A DNA stretch of 64,000 nt, taken from NCBI GenBank assembly GCA_963822175.1, contig CAWGGJ010000007.1, forward strand, positions 186,001 to 250,000. The letters run 5' to 3'. Every line of letters begins with the position of its first letter. Position 1 is the stretch's first letter. Positions 17,733 through 27,951 of the stretch are shown here, one piece after another. Below the pieces are notes generated by a model. That model did no database searches. It worked only from the letters and a program-made list of their open reading frames with translations, and was not told the origin of the DNA. This DNA is from FEB-25 sp963822175 (GTDB lineage: Bacteria > Chloroflexota > Anaerolineae > Anaerolineales > UBA4823). Made by a program: the position numbers and the translations under genes.

Positions 17733-19529
17733 TCACTGCTCGGTGATGGGCACGGTTTCCAGCTGATTCTGGACCGTGCTCAGGCGCCGGTACAAACCAT
17801 CCTGTGCCATCAGCTCGGCGTGGGTGCCAACTTCCTTGATCTGCCTGCCTTCCATCACCACGATCTTATCTGCATTGCGGATGGTGGAAAGCCGGTGGGC
17901 GATGATGATCGTTGTCCGGCCGATCATCAACCGTTCCAGCGCCTGTTGGATCAGCAGCTCGGTCTCGGTGTCCACCGATGAAGTGGCTTCGTCCAGGATC
18001 AGGATGGGTGCATCCTTGAGCACCGCCCGGGCGATGGATAGGCGCTGCTTCTGGCCTCCCGAGAGCTTCACCCCACGCTCGCCGATCAGCGTATCGTAGC
18101 CATCTGACAGGGCGGAGATGAACCCATCCGCATTGGCGATCCTGGCCGCGGCGATCAGCTCCTGCTCAGAGGCACCCGGGCGCCCAAACAGGATGTTCTC
18201 ACGCACCGACCCATGGAAGAGGAACACGTCCTGCAGCACAATGCTGATCTGCCTGCGCAGGCTGTCGAGGGTGAACTGGCGGATATCGTTACCATCCAGG
18301 GTGATGCTGCCCGAGGTCACGTCGTAAAAGCGGGGGATGAGGCTGACCAATGTCGATTTCCCCACCCCGGTGGGCCCCACCAGGGCAACCACATTGTGGG
18401 CAGGGATGTCCAGGCAGATATCTTCCAGGACCGGGGTCTCGGGTGAGTATTCAAAATTCACATCCTGGAAAGAGATATCTCCCGTGGCACGCCCCACCAG
18501 CGGGACAGCCCCGGGGCAATTCTCCATCTCCGGATGCTCCTCCAGCAGGTCAGCCACCCGGTCGGCCCCGGCAAGTGAACCCTGGACCTGCTCCCAGGCG
18601 TTGCTTAGGTTGCGTATCGGCTGGTAAAAGATTTCCAGGTACAGGAAGAAAGCCACCAGGTCTGCCACAGGGAGCACCCCTTGTAATGCCAGTTTGCCTC
18701 CGAAGTAAATCACGATCAGCATTCCCAGGGATGAAGTGAATTCAATGAATGGCTGGAAAGTTGCCATCAGTTTGAGTGCTCCCAGGAGCGAAATCCGGTA
18801 GCGGTCGATGCCCTGGTTGACGCGCTTCATTTCTTCCACTTCGCGTGTGAAGGCCTTGATCTCCCGGATCCCAGACAGGCTATCGTTCAGGATGGCATTC
18901 AGGTTGCCCAGCTCTTTTTGCCGCTCACGGAAGGCTGGGCGCACATAACGTGAATATACTTGCAGTGAAACGATCACCAATGGGATGGGGATCATGCTGA
19001 GCAAAGTCAGGCGCCAGTTCATGCTCAGTAAAACCGCACTGACCCCGATCAATGTGATCACATTGACCACCATGTCCGGGACGGCATGTGAGATCAGCTG
19101 CTCGAACAGCTCGGTATCGTTGACCACACGTGACATCAGTTGACCCGTTTGTTTATCTTCATAAAAACGCAGCGATAAGGCCTGTAAATGCTCGTAGATA
19201 TGCTTACGTACATCCGCAACCACACCCCAACCTGCCAGGTGTGCCATGTAGGAACGCAGGAATTGCATGGCTGCCCGCAGGATAAAAATCCCCAACGCAA
19301 TCGCTGTCAGGAACGTCACCAGCTTGTAAGACAAAGCAGTGGTTGCTGGGGAAGTAATGTCGGCGATCAACGTGCGAATGATCCAGGGGATGATCAACTG
19401 GACGCCCACCAGCAGGAACATACTGATAATGGTGACTACAAGATCCAGCTTATAATGCCTGGCGTAAGAAAAAACGAGTTGAAGGGGTTTCAAACCGATT
19501 GCCTTTCGTTTAGGAAAAATGTTTCTCAA
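17733..19529 (-). CDS. ABC exporter, fused membrane and ATPase domains (MsbA/LmrA type)
   Basis: 598 residues, the size of a half-transporter. Six membrane helices cover about residues 25-310. The ATPase domain has Walker A GPTGVGKST, Q-loop ISIVLQDVFLF, signature LSGGQKQR, Walker B ILILDEATSSVD and H-loop IIIAHRLST. It should form a homodimer exporting lipids or drugs. The TTG at 19529 is a weak start (AGG only 2 bases away); a CTG or a start several codons downstream cannot be excluded. A TATAAT lies about 20 bases before it. Confidence 0.93.
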   Translation of the reverse strand: MRNIFPKRKAIGLKPLQLVFSYARHYKLDLVVTIISMFLLVGVQLIIPWIIRTLIADITSPATTALSYKLVTFLTAIALGIFILRAAMQFLRSYMAHLAGWGVVADVRKHIYEHLQALSLRFYEDKQTGQLMSRVVNDTELFEQLISHAVPDMVVNVITLIGVSAVLLSMNWRLTLLSMIPIPLVIVSLQVYSRYVRPAFRERQKELGNLNAILNDSLSGIREIKAFTREVEEMKRVNQGIDRYRISLLGALKLMATFQPFIEFTSSLGMLIVIYFGGKLALQGVLPVADLVAFFLYLEIFYQPIRNLSNAWEQVQGSLAGADRVADLLEEHPEMENCPGAVPLVGRATGDISFQDVNFEYSPETPVLEDICLDIPAHNVVALVGPTGVGKSTLVSLIPRFYDVTSGSITLDGNDIRQFTLDSLRRQISIVLQDVFLFHGSVRENILFGRPGASEQELIAAARIANADGFISALSDGYDTLIGERGVKLSGGQKQRLSIARAVLKDAPILILDEATSSVDTETELLIQQALERLMIGRTTIIIAHRLSTIRNADKIVVMEGRQIKEVGTHAELMAQDGLYRRLSTVQNQLETVPITEQ

Positions 19530-19612
19530 ACCTGTCAGGAGACTTATCCATTATAGACGCCTGCAACTAAATTGGGGAGTGTATAATCTCCAATAAAGAG
19601 AGGAGGTTTACC

Positions 19613-20050
19613 ATGCTGTGGATAACTCGTTCACACGTGCACGTCGACCGGGTGGCCTGCCCGTGGTTGATCACCCGGTTTGTGGATAGTGAGGCAGAAT
19701 TCCTGTTCGTCCCCAGCAGCCAGATCGAGCAGATGGTGGTTGAAACCGGGGCGATCCCATTTGATGCCCCCGGGGTCGAGCTGGGGCACGTGGATGGAAG
19801 GTGTTCGTTCGAATCCATCATGCATAAATATGGGTTGAAAGAGCCGGGATTGTTGCGGCTGGCAAAAATCGTTCATGCCGCGGATATCGCCGATGACATC
19901 GACGAGGATCCGATCGCCCGTGGGTTGGAAGCCCTGGCAAGTGGGTTCTCCTTGCGCTATCCAGAAGATACTGAGAACCTGGCACACCAATTAGACCTGT
20001 ATGATGCCTTGTATGCCTGGTGCCGGATGGACGTAGCAAAGAATAAATAA
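19613..20050 (+). CDS. ChrB-like chromate-resistance domain protein
   Basis: 145 residues, about the length of the C-terminal ChrB domain alone (WITRSHVHVDRVACPWLITR, DVEFGHxDG-like VELGHVDGRC, RGLEALASGF). Full ChrB proteins regulate or support chromate export by ChrA, but no chrA is visible here, and these short forms are common outside chromate operons; the role is therefore open. AGGAGGTTTACC precedes the ATG, and TATAAT lies 30 bases upstream. Confidence 0.82.
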   Translation: MLWITRSHVHVDRVACPWLITRFVDSEAEFLFVPSSQIEQMVVETGAIPFDAPGVELGHVDGRCSFESIMHKYGLKEPGLLRLAKIVHAADIADDIDEDPIARGLEALASGFSLRYPEDTENLAHQLDLYDALYAWCRMDVAKNK

Positions 20051-20102
20051 ATGGGTTGTATCATGAACCACCAGGTTCCTGGTTGATCGTATGATTAAAG
20101 CA

Positions 20103-20128
20103 TTCACGGGCGCTGTTGCGCCCGTGAA
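20103..20128. terminator. Perfect 11-bp hairpin between convergent genes
   Basis: TTCACGGGCGC-TGTT-GCGCCCGTGAA. No strong T tract on either side, so it may act only as a transcript 3' end stabiliser. Confidence 0.5.
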
Positions 20129-20143
20129 ATGAGGAACAGGGTA

Positions 20144-23100
20144 TTATTTGAATGTCACTGGCAGGAAGATCAAGTTATATACAGGGACCGGTGGTAGCAC
20201 TTCAAATGCAGCTTCCAGGGCAGCTGGTTGACAATCGCCATTGATCAGGCTGAGGTCATATACCCCCAGGGGCAATCCGGCGGGAATGACCGCCTCAATC
20301 GTGGTGGAACTGACGAGAGTGACTGATATCAGCCATGTTTCTCCCAGCTGAACGACGGGATCGGCAAGGAAACCGGAACCAGAGATCACGACCGGGATAG
20401 GAACCTCGTTGCTGCCAGAGCTGGGGGTGATGGAAAGCAAGCTGGGTGCGGGGTTGGGAGGCGTTGGAGCGGTGATCATGACATCATCGATGTACCATCC
20501 GATATCACTTACCGATGTATCACATCCCAGGCGCCAGCGGATGATCACCTCCTGCCCAGCAAAACTGCTCAGATCCACGGTAGTCTTTGTCCAGGTAGTC
20601 ATATCACCCGTCCAACCCTCCCGTCCGCTGAGGGGGTTGCTATAACTTGTCGAGATCGTGCCATTATAGCCATTGGCAGTGATGTAAGCTCCCAGGTCGT
20701 CCCAGGACTCTCCCGCATCTGAGGATATTTCCAATACTGCACCATCATAATTATCACCTTCGAACTGGTAGCGATGCCAGAAGGTCAATTCGCTGCCTCC
20801 GCCAACCATGACCGGTTCAGTGGTCCACAAGCGGGTATCGGTGACGCCTGCATCATCCGGCACGTACCAGGCATGGGTGGGGCTGTGGGATTGGGCAGTA
20901 GAAATTACCCAGTGGTCCACACCCGTCTGTGCAAAGTGAGTCCAGTTGTCTGCCCCTGATTCAATATCATCCACAAAGATCGTCTCCAGGAGGGTAGTGG
21001 CAAAATGGAATGGCTCAGCCCAGGCACCCGATCCACAGGAATTCTCTGCCTGTGCGCGCCACCAATAACACTTACCACCCTCCAGGGGGTCAGCCAGGGT
21101 ATAGGATGAAGCCGTTAACCCGTAGGTGGCATCCAGGGGGGCCTCGAAAAGTGGGCTGGTCGCCAGCTCGAAGTTGTATCGACTGACCAGGGGAAGGTCA
21201 TCCCAATCAAATATCGGAGCCAGGGGTTGGTTGGCTGCACCATCTTCCGGACTGAGCAGGTTGGGTGTGGTTGGCAGCTCAGTATTGATTCGCAGGTTGA
21301 GCTGCATTTCCTGAATTCAGGCTGACCTGGTCAGTTGCGGTGATGACAATGCTGTGATCTCCAGCCGGAGCGCCAGCACTGATATCCAGGCTAACAGTGG
21401 AGGTGAATGGAGCCTCCGATTGGGCAGGATCAAAATCGAGGGCAACATTGAAGGGTAATGCTCCATTTTCAAGATACACGGTGGATGAATAACCCATTAT
21501 GCTTCCAATCTCAGCAATGGAATATACGGTCCCTTCAGTGCAGACCTCCAGGTTGGTTGGCTCCAGGTCAAATGTAAAGCTGGGAATGTCCGGTTCCATG
21601 AACAAGTGAACCGATGGGTCTCCCAGGATGTTGTAAGTCTCCCAATAATAGCGTGCACTGGAAGGATAATGTCCCTCAACCTCTGCCAGGCCAGCATAGG
21701 TCATCGCAGTGACGTCCGTATGCGGACTCATCTCGATGAAAAGGGAATCGAACATGCTGCGCTCCAGGACATCATCCTCATCCCAATAACTATTGGTGGA
21801 GGAACCCCAGTAAACCAGGGCGCCTTTTCCTTCCTGGAGCACCCAGGTTTCACCGAATACCTCCACCTGTCCAAAATCTCCGCTGATGCAGGCATGGGAA
21901 GCGACAAAGGGATACATATTATCAGCAGTGAGATTTCGGATATCAGCGGGTGTGAAATCCATTTCCCAACCGCTGTAGCTGCCATGCCCTGAATATATGA
22001 TCGCCCACCGCCCCTGGTTGAATTGATCAACAAGGTCCTGGTGGGTAGCATTATATGTCACGCAATAGAGCTTATCGCCACCCGGATTGGGGTCAGCCGG
22101 AAAAGTTCCCGTCCATCCCCCAGGCGCAGTGTAAGTATCGATAACATAGTTATGGGTTCCCTCGGCGACCGTGTAATTATCGCAGGTGGCAGGGAAGGAG
22201 ACAGTTTTCAGCCAGGGTTCCTGCCCATTGAGGGTTGCATATTCCAGGTACTTATTAACCATATAAGACGTCTGTGCGACGGAACGCACAGGGAAACGGC
22301 CGCGACCGATATCCGGGTGCCAGTCACTGGCACCATCCATGGTAGCGTAATATAAATCGGTGGAAGTTCCAATGATCTGTCCTGTCCAGGTGGGCAGGGT
22401 GTCGGTATCGCCCACCAAAAGGATATAGGAAGGTGGCAGGGGCCAGGTATCATAGGCTGTTTGGATGTATGACTTAATTCCGGCAGGTGTGTTGCCATTG
22501 GGGATTTCAGAGGTGCGAGTCAGGGTAACCTCGAAGCCTCGGTTTTCACGCAGGGTAACAAGCGGGGCGAGGGCGTCAACATAGGCATCCGCCGAGATGA
22601 TCAGAAGACCAATATCTCCTTTCGAGGCTTGAGGCTGACCCTGGTTGAAGTTTAATACCCGCCCGGAAATGGAAGAATCGAAGGAAGGAGATGAATAACG
22701 GTTGGCCAACCCCTGTGTGGTCAGCATATCTGAGCCAGTGAGGTTGAGTCGGAACGCGACCTGAGAGTACAAGCGCAGTCTACCAACGGATGGATCATAG
22801 GAAACTGGCCACACTTCTACCGGTAGAATGCGATGACCGCGGACAATATAAGGCTCTCCAAGATTGACCACCCATGATGGATACGTGGATCCATCCGAAT
22901 AATATTTTGAGTCAATGGTAAAAGGCTGGTTGTCTTCAACACCTTCAATCTTCGGTACAGGAGGTTGCATCGGGTAAATGGAATGGAGACCAAGTGTGAC
23001 CAATGAGCGGTCCATACTCTGGAAGGAAATGAGCTCCACAGATACCTCGGCTCCAAAAGGTATCTCGACATCCTGGCGTAAGACTGGCAGCTCGGGAAGT

Positions 23101-23384
23101 CCATAGCTGTAAGGATAACCATATCCATCACCAGACATGCGTGTGTACACATCCCCCTCTGCGTAAACTGTGTCCACATATACACCGGGTAGGGTGGCCT
23201 GCAACTCGATCAAACTGGCATCTGCACTTACCAGCTTCATCACAGGCTCTGAAGGTTTGGATTTCCCATCGAATGCCAGCCAGGTGGGGCCATTTTGAGC
23301 GCTGGTAGGGTTAGTTAGTATCATACCTGCAGACAAGATTAACCCAAAAATCAATACTGAAATCACGATACGCATCCTTCTCAT
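20144..23384 (-). pseudogene. Gingipain-type (C25) secreted cysteine protease, frameshifted
   Basis: The front part (23384 to about 21300) has a signal peptide (RIVISVLIFGLILSAGMIL) and the C25 catalytic pair: His467 in YSGHGSYSGW and Cys499 in SHACISGD. The chain then breaks: frame 1 ends at 21279, while frame 2 continues from about 21307 (LRINTELPTTPNLLSPEDGA) through a fibronectin/Ig-like segment and a jelly-roll-like domain to IFLPVTFK at 20144. Both meet at AATTCAGGAAATGCAG, where removing one A restores one protein of about 1,080 residues. The true state is either a sequencing error or a recent mutation; the protease half would still be made. Start chosen at 23384 with GGAGAAAAAGAC; the frame opens at 23465. 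Confidence 0.83.
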
Positions 23385-23577
23385 GTCTTTTTCTCCGCTC
23401 TTTTGTGGGTTGTGGAACAATTCACAAGATAAGTGTACCTTATTATTCCCCATTAATTGGAACAATTATCTTCTTATCAGTTATTATAACCAGAGTGGGA
23501 TAAAATAAAACCGCAATGTTTCATATGGGTATGTCCTGTAAACTATACGATGTTGCTGTCGCTAGAAGGAAAATAAC

Positions 23578-24126
23578 ATGAAAGTATTACCGGATAGCTG
23601 GGAAACGGAAAGATTATTGGTGAGGGATGCGACCATGGGGGATGTGCAAAACTTACGCAATGTTTTCAATGCCTGTTCTTATGTTGGCGAATGGGACAGT
23701 ACCTTTTATGAAGAAACTGAGGAAGCCTTCGTTCAGCTGGTTTCAAAAAGTGTCCGCTTTGATCATACAGACAATGAAATCTTCAAAATGCAAAGTGTAT
23801 TACTGCGGGGAAGTGAGAACATCATTGGATATTTCCACCTTTTCCATAATGCACCCATGCCGCAGTTAGTGTGGATCTCTATGTTTGTGGTCCATCCCCA
23901 TTTCCAGAAAAATCGCTATGGCTCGGAGCTGGCATATGGGATATGGGACCAGCTCAGGCAGCTTGGCGAGTATGAGGCGATCTGGTTGAAGGTATATTTG
24001 AAGAACTGGCCAGCGTTACGGTTTTGGATCGATATGGGCTGGCATACAATCATCCGTTATGAAGGGGATAGTGTACACGCCGATGAAACGATGGCAGCCG
24101 TTGTGCTGGAAAAAAAGTTGAAATGA
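23578..24126 (+). CDS. GNAT-family N-acetyltransferase
   Basis: 182 residues. The fold is recognised by ETERLLVRDATMGDVQNL at the start and VHPHFQKNRYGSELAYG, the acetyl-CoA-binding loop (a loose Q/RxxGxG/A). The acceptor is unknown. GAAGGAAAATAAC precedes the ATG. It stands alone, divergent from the C25 gene. Confidence 0.83.
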   Translation: MKVLPDSWETERLLVRDATMGDVQNLRNVFNACSYVGEWDSTFYEETEEAFVQLVSKSVRFDHTDNEIFKMQSVLLRGSENIIGYFHLFHNAPMPQLVWISMFVVHPHFQKNRYGSELAYGIWDQLRQLGEYEAIWLKVYLKNWPALRFWIDMGWHTIIRYEGDSVHADETMAAVVLEKKLK

Positions 24127-24154
24127 TTGCTGGCCAAAAAATGGGGGGAAAATA

Positions 24155-25663
24155 TTAACCAGTGCTAGGGGGATTGGGCGATCCCTGGCCGAGCTTGCGC
24201 AAGGAATTTGAGATGGCTTTAAGCGCCAGCTCACGTTCCGGTGTGTCGGGTTGGGCAGCCCAGGATCTTCGCTCCTCCAGTAAATCTTGCATGCGGGTCA
24301 AGCGCTCATCAGGGGTCACTACGGCTGGGAGCGTATCATGGTCGGGCATCAGGGTATCAACATCGCGCAGGTTCCGGAAGATATATCCACATAGTCCAAC
24401 CAGAGCTGCCAGGCATCCCCCAACCACAAAGAGCAGCGCCATACCACGGCCAGGCCCTGTGCCCATTAACCAACCGGTTGCTTGAGCCAGGGCGCTTTGA
24501 GGATCTCGCATGGCAGGCTCGAGGATTTTATCGGATAACGGACCGGCGATAAGCATCGCCAGCGGAGAGACAAACCATGCGATCAAACGGCGAATGGAAA
24601 AAACCTTCCCTTGCAGGTCAGGAGGTACCTTGGCCTGCCAGATGGCCTGGTTGGAGCCGTTGATGATGGGGATAAAAAACATTCCAAAAAAACCAGCAAC
24701 CATCCAGATGGGTGTGTTACGTCCCAAACCCATCAGCACCAGACCCAACAGGCTGGAAATAAACCAACCAAATAGCACTCCGTTGACACGGCGCTTTGGA
24801 CCCCCCCAGGCACTCATCACAAGACCACCCACCACACCCCCCACTGCCGCAGCGGAGTTCACTACAGCGAGGATCTTTTCATTGGTGCCAGTGTTCGCCA
24901 GGATCATAGCCGCCTGGACCGCCATGGGAATGCCAACAAAAAAGTTACCGGTCAGGAATACTATCTGCAAGGCAAGCAGGGGAGGCCTTTTCAGAATGTA
25001 TCCAAAACCAAAACCTGCCTCCTTCCAGATGCTTCCCTGCGCCTGGCGTCCCTCCTCAGTGATCTTGGGTTGAGGGATAAAGACCAAGAGCAAAGCACCA
25101 ATGGCAAACACAAAGGTGGCTATGTCAATCATCAGAATTCCGGAAAAACCGATGTAACCAAGCAACGCACCGGCCAGGATGGGGGCAAATATATTGGAAG
25201 CCGTATCCGCGAGGGAGAGCATACCGTTAGCCCGCCCATATTGTTCCTTGGGGATCATGGTGGAAATGGCGGCTGAATAGGCAGGCCACTGGAAGGATTG
25301 GAACACACCCTGGATGGCACTGGTGATGAACAGCATCCAGATCTGCAGATGGCCGGTGCTAAACAAGATGAGGATGACGATCGTGGTAAGCCCAGAGGCA
25401 AGGTCGCTCACCATCATCATCATTTTGCGATTGGAACGGTCAACAATCGCCCCGGCAAAGGGTGAAGCGATCAACATCGGGGCAACATAGAAGAAGCCGA
25501 TCATTGCCAGGGCGGTGGCTGCATTGGTCTGTTCATATGCCCAGATGGTCATGGCAAAGTTGGTCATGCTGGTACCGAGCAGGGAGATGATCTGCCCGAC
25601 CCAAACAATGGAAAAACCAAACATGCCAGTGGGGCGATTAGGGGAAGTTTGCGATGCGTTCAT
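24155..25663 (-). CDS. Major facilitator superfamily exporter (macrolide/EntS-like)
   Basis: 502 residues from the ATG at 25663. About 12 membrane helices, with DRSNRKMMMMVSD after helix 2, the MFS motif A position, as in macrolide-efflux and enterobactin-exporter type proteins. There is a ~70-residue cytosolic C-terminal tail ending near SNSLRKLGQGSP. The start lies 13 bases after a TATAAT (25677-25682), leaving no room for a ribosome site: a near-leaderless transcript. Substrate unknown. Confidence 0.88.
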   Translation of the reverse strand: MNASQTSPNRPTGMFGFSIVWVGQIISLLGTSMTNFAMTIWAYEQTNAATALAMIGFFYVAPMLIASPFAGAIVDRSNRKMMMMVSDLASGLTTIVILILFSTGHLQIWMLFITSAIQGVFQSFQWPAYSAAISTMIPKEQYGRANGMLSLADTASNIFAPILAGALLGYIGFSGILMIDIATFVFAIGALLLVFIPQPKITEEGRQAQGSIWKEAGFGFGYILKRPPLLALQIVFLTGNFFVGIPMAVQAAMILANTGTNEKILAVVNSAAAVGGVVGGLVMSAWGGPKRRVNGVLFGWFISSLLGLVLMGLGRNTPIWMVAGFFGMFFIPIINGSNQAIWQAKVPPDLQGKVFSIRRLIAWFVSPLAMLIAGPLSDKILEPAMRDPQSALAQATGWLMGTGPGRGMALLFVVGGCLAALVGLCGYIFRNLRDVDTLMPDHDTLPAVVTPDERLTRMQDLLEERRSWAAQPDTPERELALKAISNSLRKLGQGSPNPPSTG

Positions 25664-25676
25664 ATGATAAAAAGCT

Positions 25677-25682
25677 ATTATA
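25677..25682 (-). promoter_or_regulatory. -10 box, near-leaderless MFS transcript
   Basis: TATAAT on the minus strand, 13 bases before the ATG at 25663. The expected 5' UTR is about 6-7 nt. Confidence 0.5.
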
Positions 25683-25741
25683 CACAAAACAAACGCCCGT
25701 ATGCTAACGCAACTGGCGTTTGATTGCCTGGGAGTACCGGT

Positions 25742-26708
25742 TTACGATTGATCTTTCATCAGCTTTATAGCTTCATCGACGGTCATCTCGCCAGTCTCGA
25801 TGCGTTGAAGGATTTCTGCGGTGCTAAGGGGCGCAGGTGGGGGAGTCTGTGGCGGTGTGGGCGGGGCAGGTGGGGTGGGGATCGCTTCTGCCGGTGGGGT
25901 GGTTTGAACTGCCGTGGGAGGAACGCCTTCCGTTTCGATGAATAGATCACCCGAGACACTTTTTAAACGGACCGCAATCCCACCCCCCTGAACCAGGGTT
26001 ATTTTCTGACCGTGGCCGATACGAGTGGTCGTGGTGGGAAATGAAGAGCGAATGCTGCCACTCACACTGCTGAGCTCTGCGTTGCAATGCGTATCAGGAG
26101 GCACCAGCATACGCACATTGCCAGATACCGAGCTGAAATAATATGGACCATCCGATAGAGAGGTCTGCAGGATGATATCACCACTTACCGTGGAAGCATT
26201 GGCTGAAGGAAAGTTTGACTCCAATAAATGCACCCTACCTGAGACGGAATCCATATCGAGTACACCAACCAGATGCGAACCAGTGGTGTCACCACTAACT
26301 GCAGTAAGCTTGATCGGACCGGTTAACTCCACCAGGTTGCTGTCTCCACTGACCGTCTTAAAGTTTAAATACCCCAGTCAGCCCGCTTACATTAAGCCCA
26401 CTGCTGACGCAGGACGCATCCAGGTGGATTCCCTGAGGCACACGGACAATATATTCCACCTTGGGCGGCTGTGAAAAGAACCCAAATGTAGTTTCCGATG
26501 AGCGGGTTTCGACATGCACACTGCCATCGGAATCCTGGGTCATTTCTATCCGATACTTATTGCTATCAAAACTTCCATGCTTAATCGCCTTGACGTCGAT
26601 CACGCTTGCCTCGCCAGGCTGGATGGTGACCGAACCGCGAATATTGGAAATGATCAGGCGAGCCGGATCGGTTACCTGGAAAGTTTTTTCAATGATTTCA
26701 TCAGACAT
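25742..26708 (-). pseudogene. DUF4097-type beta-solenoid protein with C-terminal SHOCT-like module, frameshifted
   Basis: Start at 26708 has GGAGGATATT in front. Part one (26708 to 26358) covers TARLIISNIRG-type beta repeats up to GLTGVFKL, then TAA. Part two continues one base later (KTVSGDSNLVELTGPIKL) and runs to 25742, with repeated SVSG turns, a Pro-rich linker (about 40 residues) and the module LSTAEILQRIETGEMTVDEA. Reading CTT-T-AAG without the extra T gives one protein of about 320 residues. DUF4097 proteins are predicted adhesin-like beta-solenoids; function unknown. Last gene of the cassette. Confidence 0.75.
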
Positions 26709-26752
26709 AATATCCTCCACATAGAGATCTAACCAAGACCTAGGACCTGCGA

Positions 26753-27127
26753 CTAATCGATATATACTTCGATATGCTCGCCGTCTTCTTCGTCGACGAC
26801 ATCCACGATCTTTCCTTCCATCTGTCCAGAGCGAATGGCGTCTGCAATTTGGTTAAAATTAACATCCGGAGCATACTGGCTAGCGATGCTCATACCTGCA
26901 TCCACTAAACCGAGAGGTAAATTGACACTGACCTTGGCTTTGCCAGTGAGCATATCGGTCACGCGCACACGCAACATGCCTTTACCCCCCCGGCTGGTGG
27001 TGACGATAGGACGTGGCTCCTTTCGGCTCTCACGAAGCGCCGATAGGAGCTTGGCACCTTCCTCAGCTGTAATCTTGCCTTCCTGAATCATCCGTAAAAT
27101 TCGCATTCTTTCTTCTGTTGTTGCCAT
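26753..27127 (-). CDS. Small protein with N-terminal SHOCT-like module
   Basis: 124 residues from the ATG at 27127, which has GGAGGTCGAT in front. Residues 6-31 are the cassette's shared helical module (RMRILRMIQEGKITAEEGAK), followed by a conserved region (LRVRVTDMLTGKAKVSVNLP) and an acidic tail ending EDGEHIEVYID. No signal peptide and no membrane helix, so it is cytosolic. The tail matches that of the frame-corrected neighbour (EKVEVYIG). Function unknown. Confidence 0.85.
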   Translation of the reverse strand: MATTEERMRILRMIQEGKITAEEGAKLLSALRESRKEPRPIVTTSRGGKGMLRVRVTDMLTGKAKVSVNLPLGLVDAGMSIASQYAPDVNFNQIADAIRSGQMEGKIVDVVDEEDGEHIEVYID

Positions 27128-27195
27128 ATCGACCTCCAAATAATTTCCTGATTAAGCGGACGAAATTTTTTCATCCTGATGAATAATTAGAGCAT

Positions 27196-27877
27196 TTAAC
27201 CAATATATACTTCGACCTTCTCCCCCAAATCACCTTCGTCCACCTGCACATATAGCGGCTGTTCAGGTGACGTTTTTTCTAGAGCAGAGAATCATCTGAT
27301 CCAGGTTAGCATTATCCATTCCATGAATATGAGGCTTAAATATGCGCATGATCCAGGCAGCAAAACGGATAGGGAGAGGCATGCTGATGGCGATCGTCTG
27401 AGGCCACTCCCCCGGCTCTTGATGGATTCTGACGTGCATCCAGCGTGCGGTACGGCTGGCAGCTGATAGGATGATGATAATAATGCCAAATAACAAAGGA
27501 AACCACAGGCAAGCAAACCAGAAACCAAAGCCGTTTCCCTGGTATGCCAGGAACATTAGTAATCCACTGATCACAGTGATGCCAAGACCCACCGAGAGGG
27601 GAATCCACCACCAGCTGCGCCACTTCTTGATCCTGGAGTCAAATTCTTTTGATGGGGAAGAACTCTTTGTTTTTGAGACAGGTTCCTGTTCAAACACTCC
27701 TGGTTCAGGTGTAGTCTCAGGCTGACCAGTCGAGGTCGAACTGGCTTCTGCAACAAAAGGAATTTCAGTCTCGTCAAGCTCACCTTCAAGCGAATTCAGC
27801 AGCCTGACTCCTTCTGATGCAGTGATGACACCTTTTTCAATCATTTCGAGAATTTGAAGACGTTCAGCTTCATTCAT
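27196..27877 (-). pseudogene. Membrane protein with N-terminal SHOCT-like module, frameshifted near the end
   Basis: Start at the ATG at 27877 (TTG 27892 also open). Residues 3-29 are the shared module (ERLQILEMIEKGVITASEGV); two membrane helices follow at about 90-145 of the protein; then a cytosolic segment. The annotated frame stops at 27263, but the next frame continues ALEKTSPEQPLYVQVDEGDL to EKVEVYIG and TAA at 27196-27198, the same tail as the 27127 gene. An extra A in AAAAAA (27275 region) or a T just before explains it. Corrected length about 226 residues. Confidence 0.72.
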
Positions 27878-27951
27878 AATTCTTTCAATCAACCTTTCAC
27901 TTCAGGATCGGACAAGATTTCCTGCTTTTTGCACTGCCTGCTTTTTTATTC

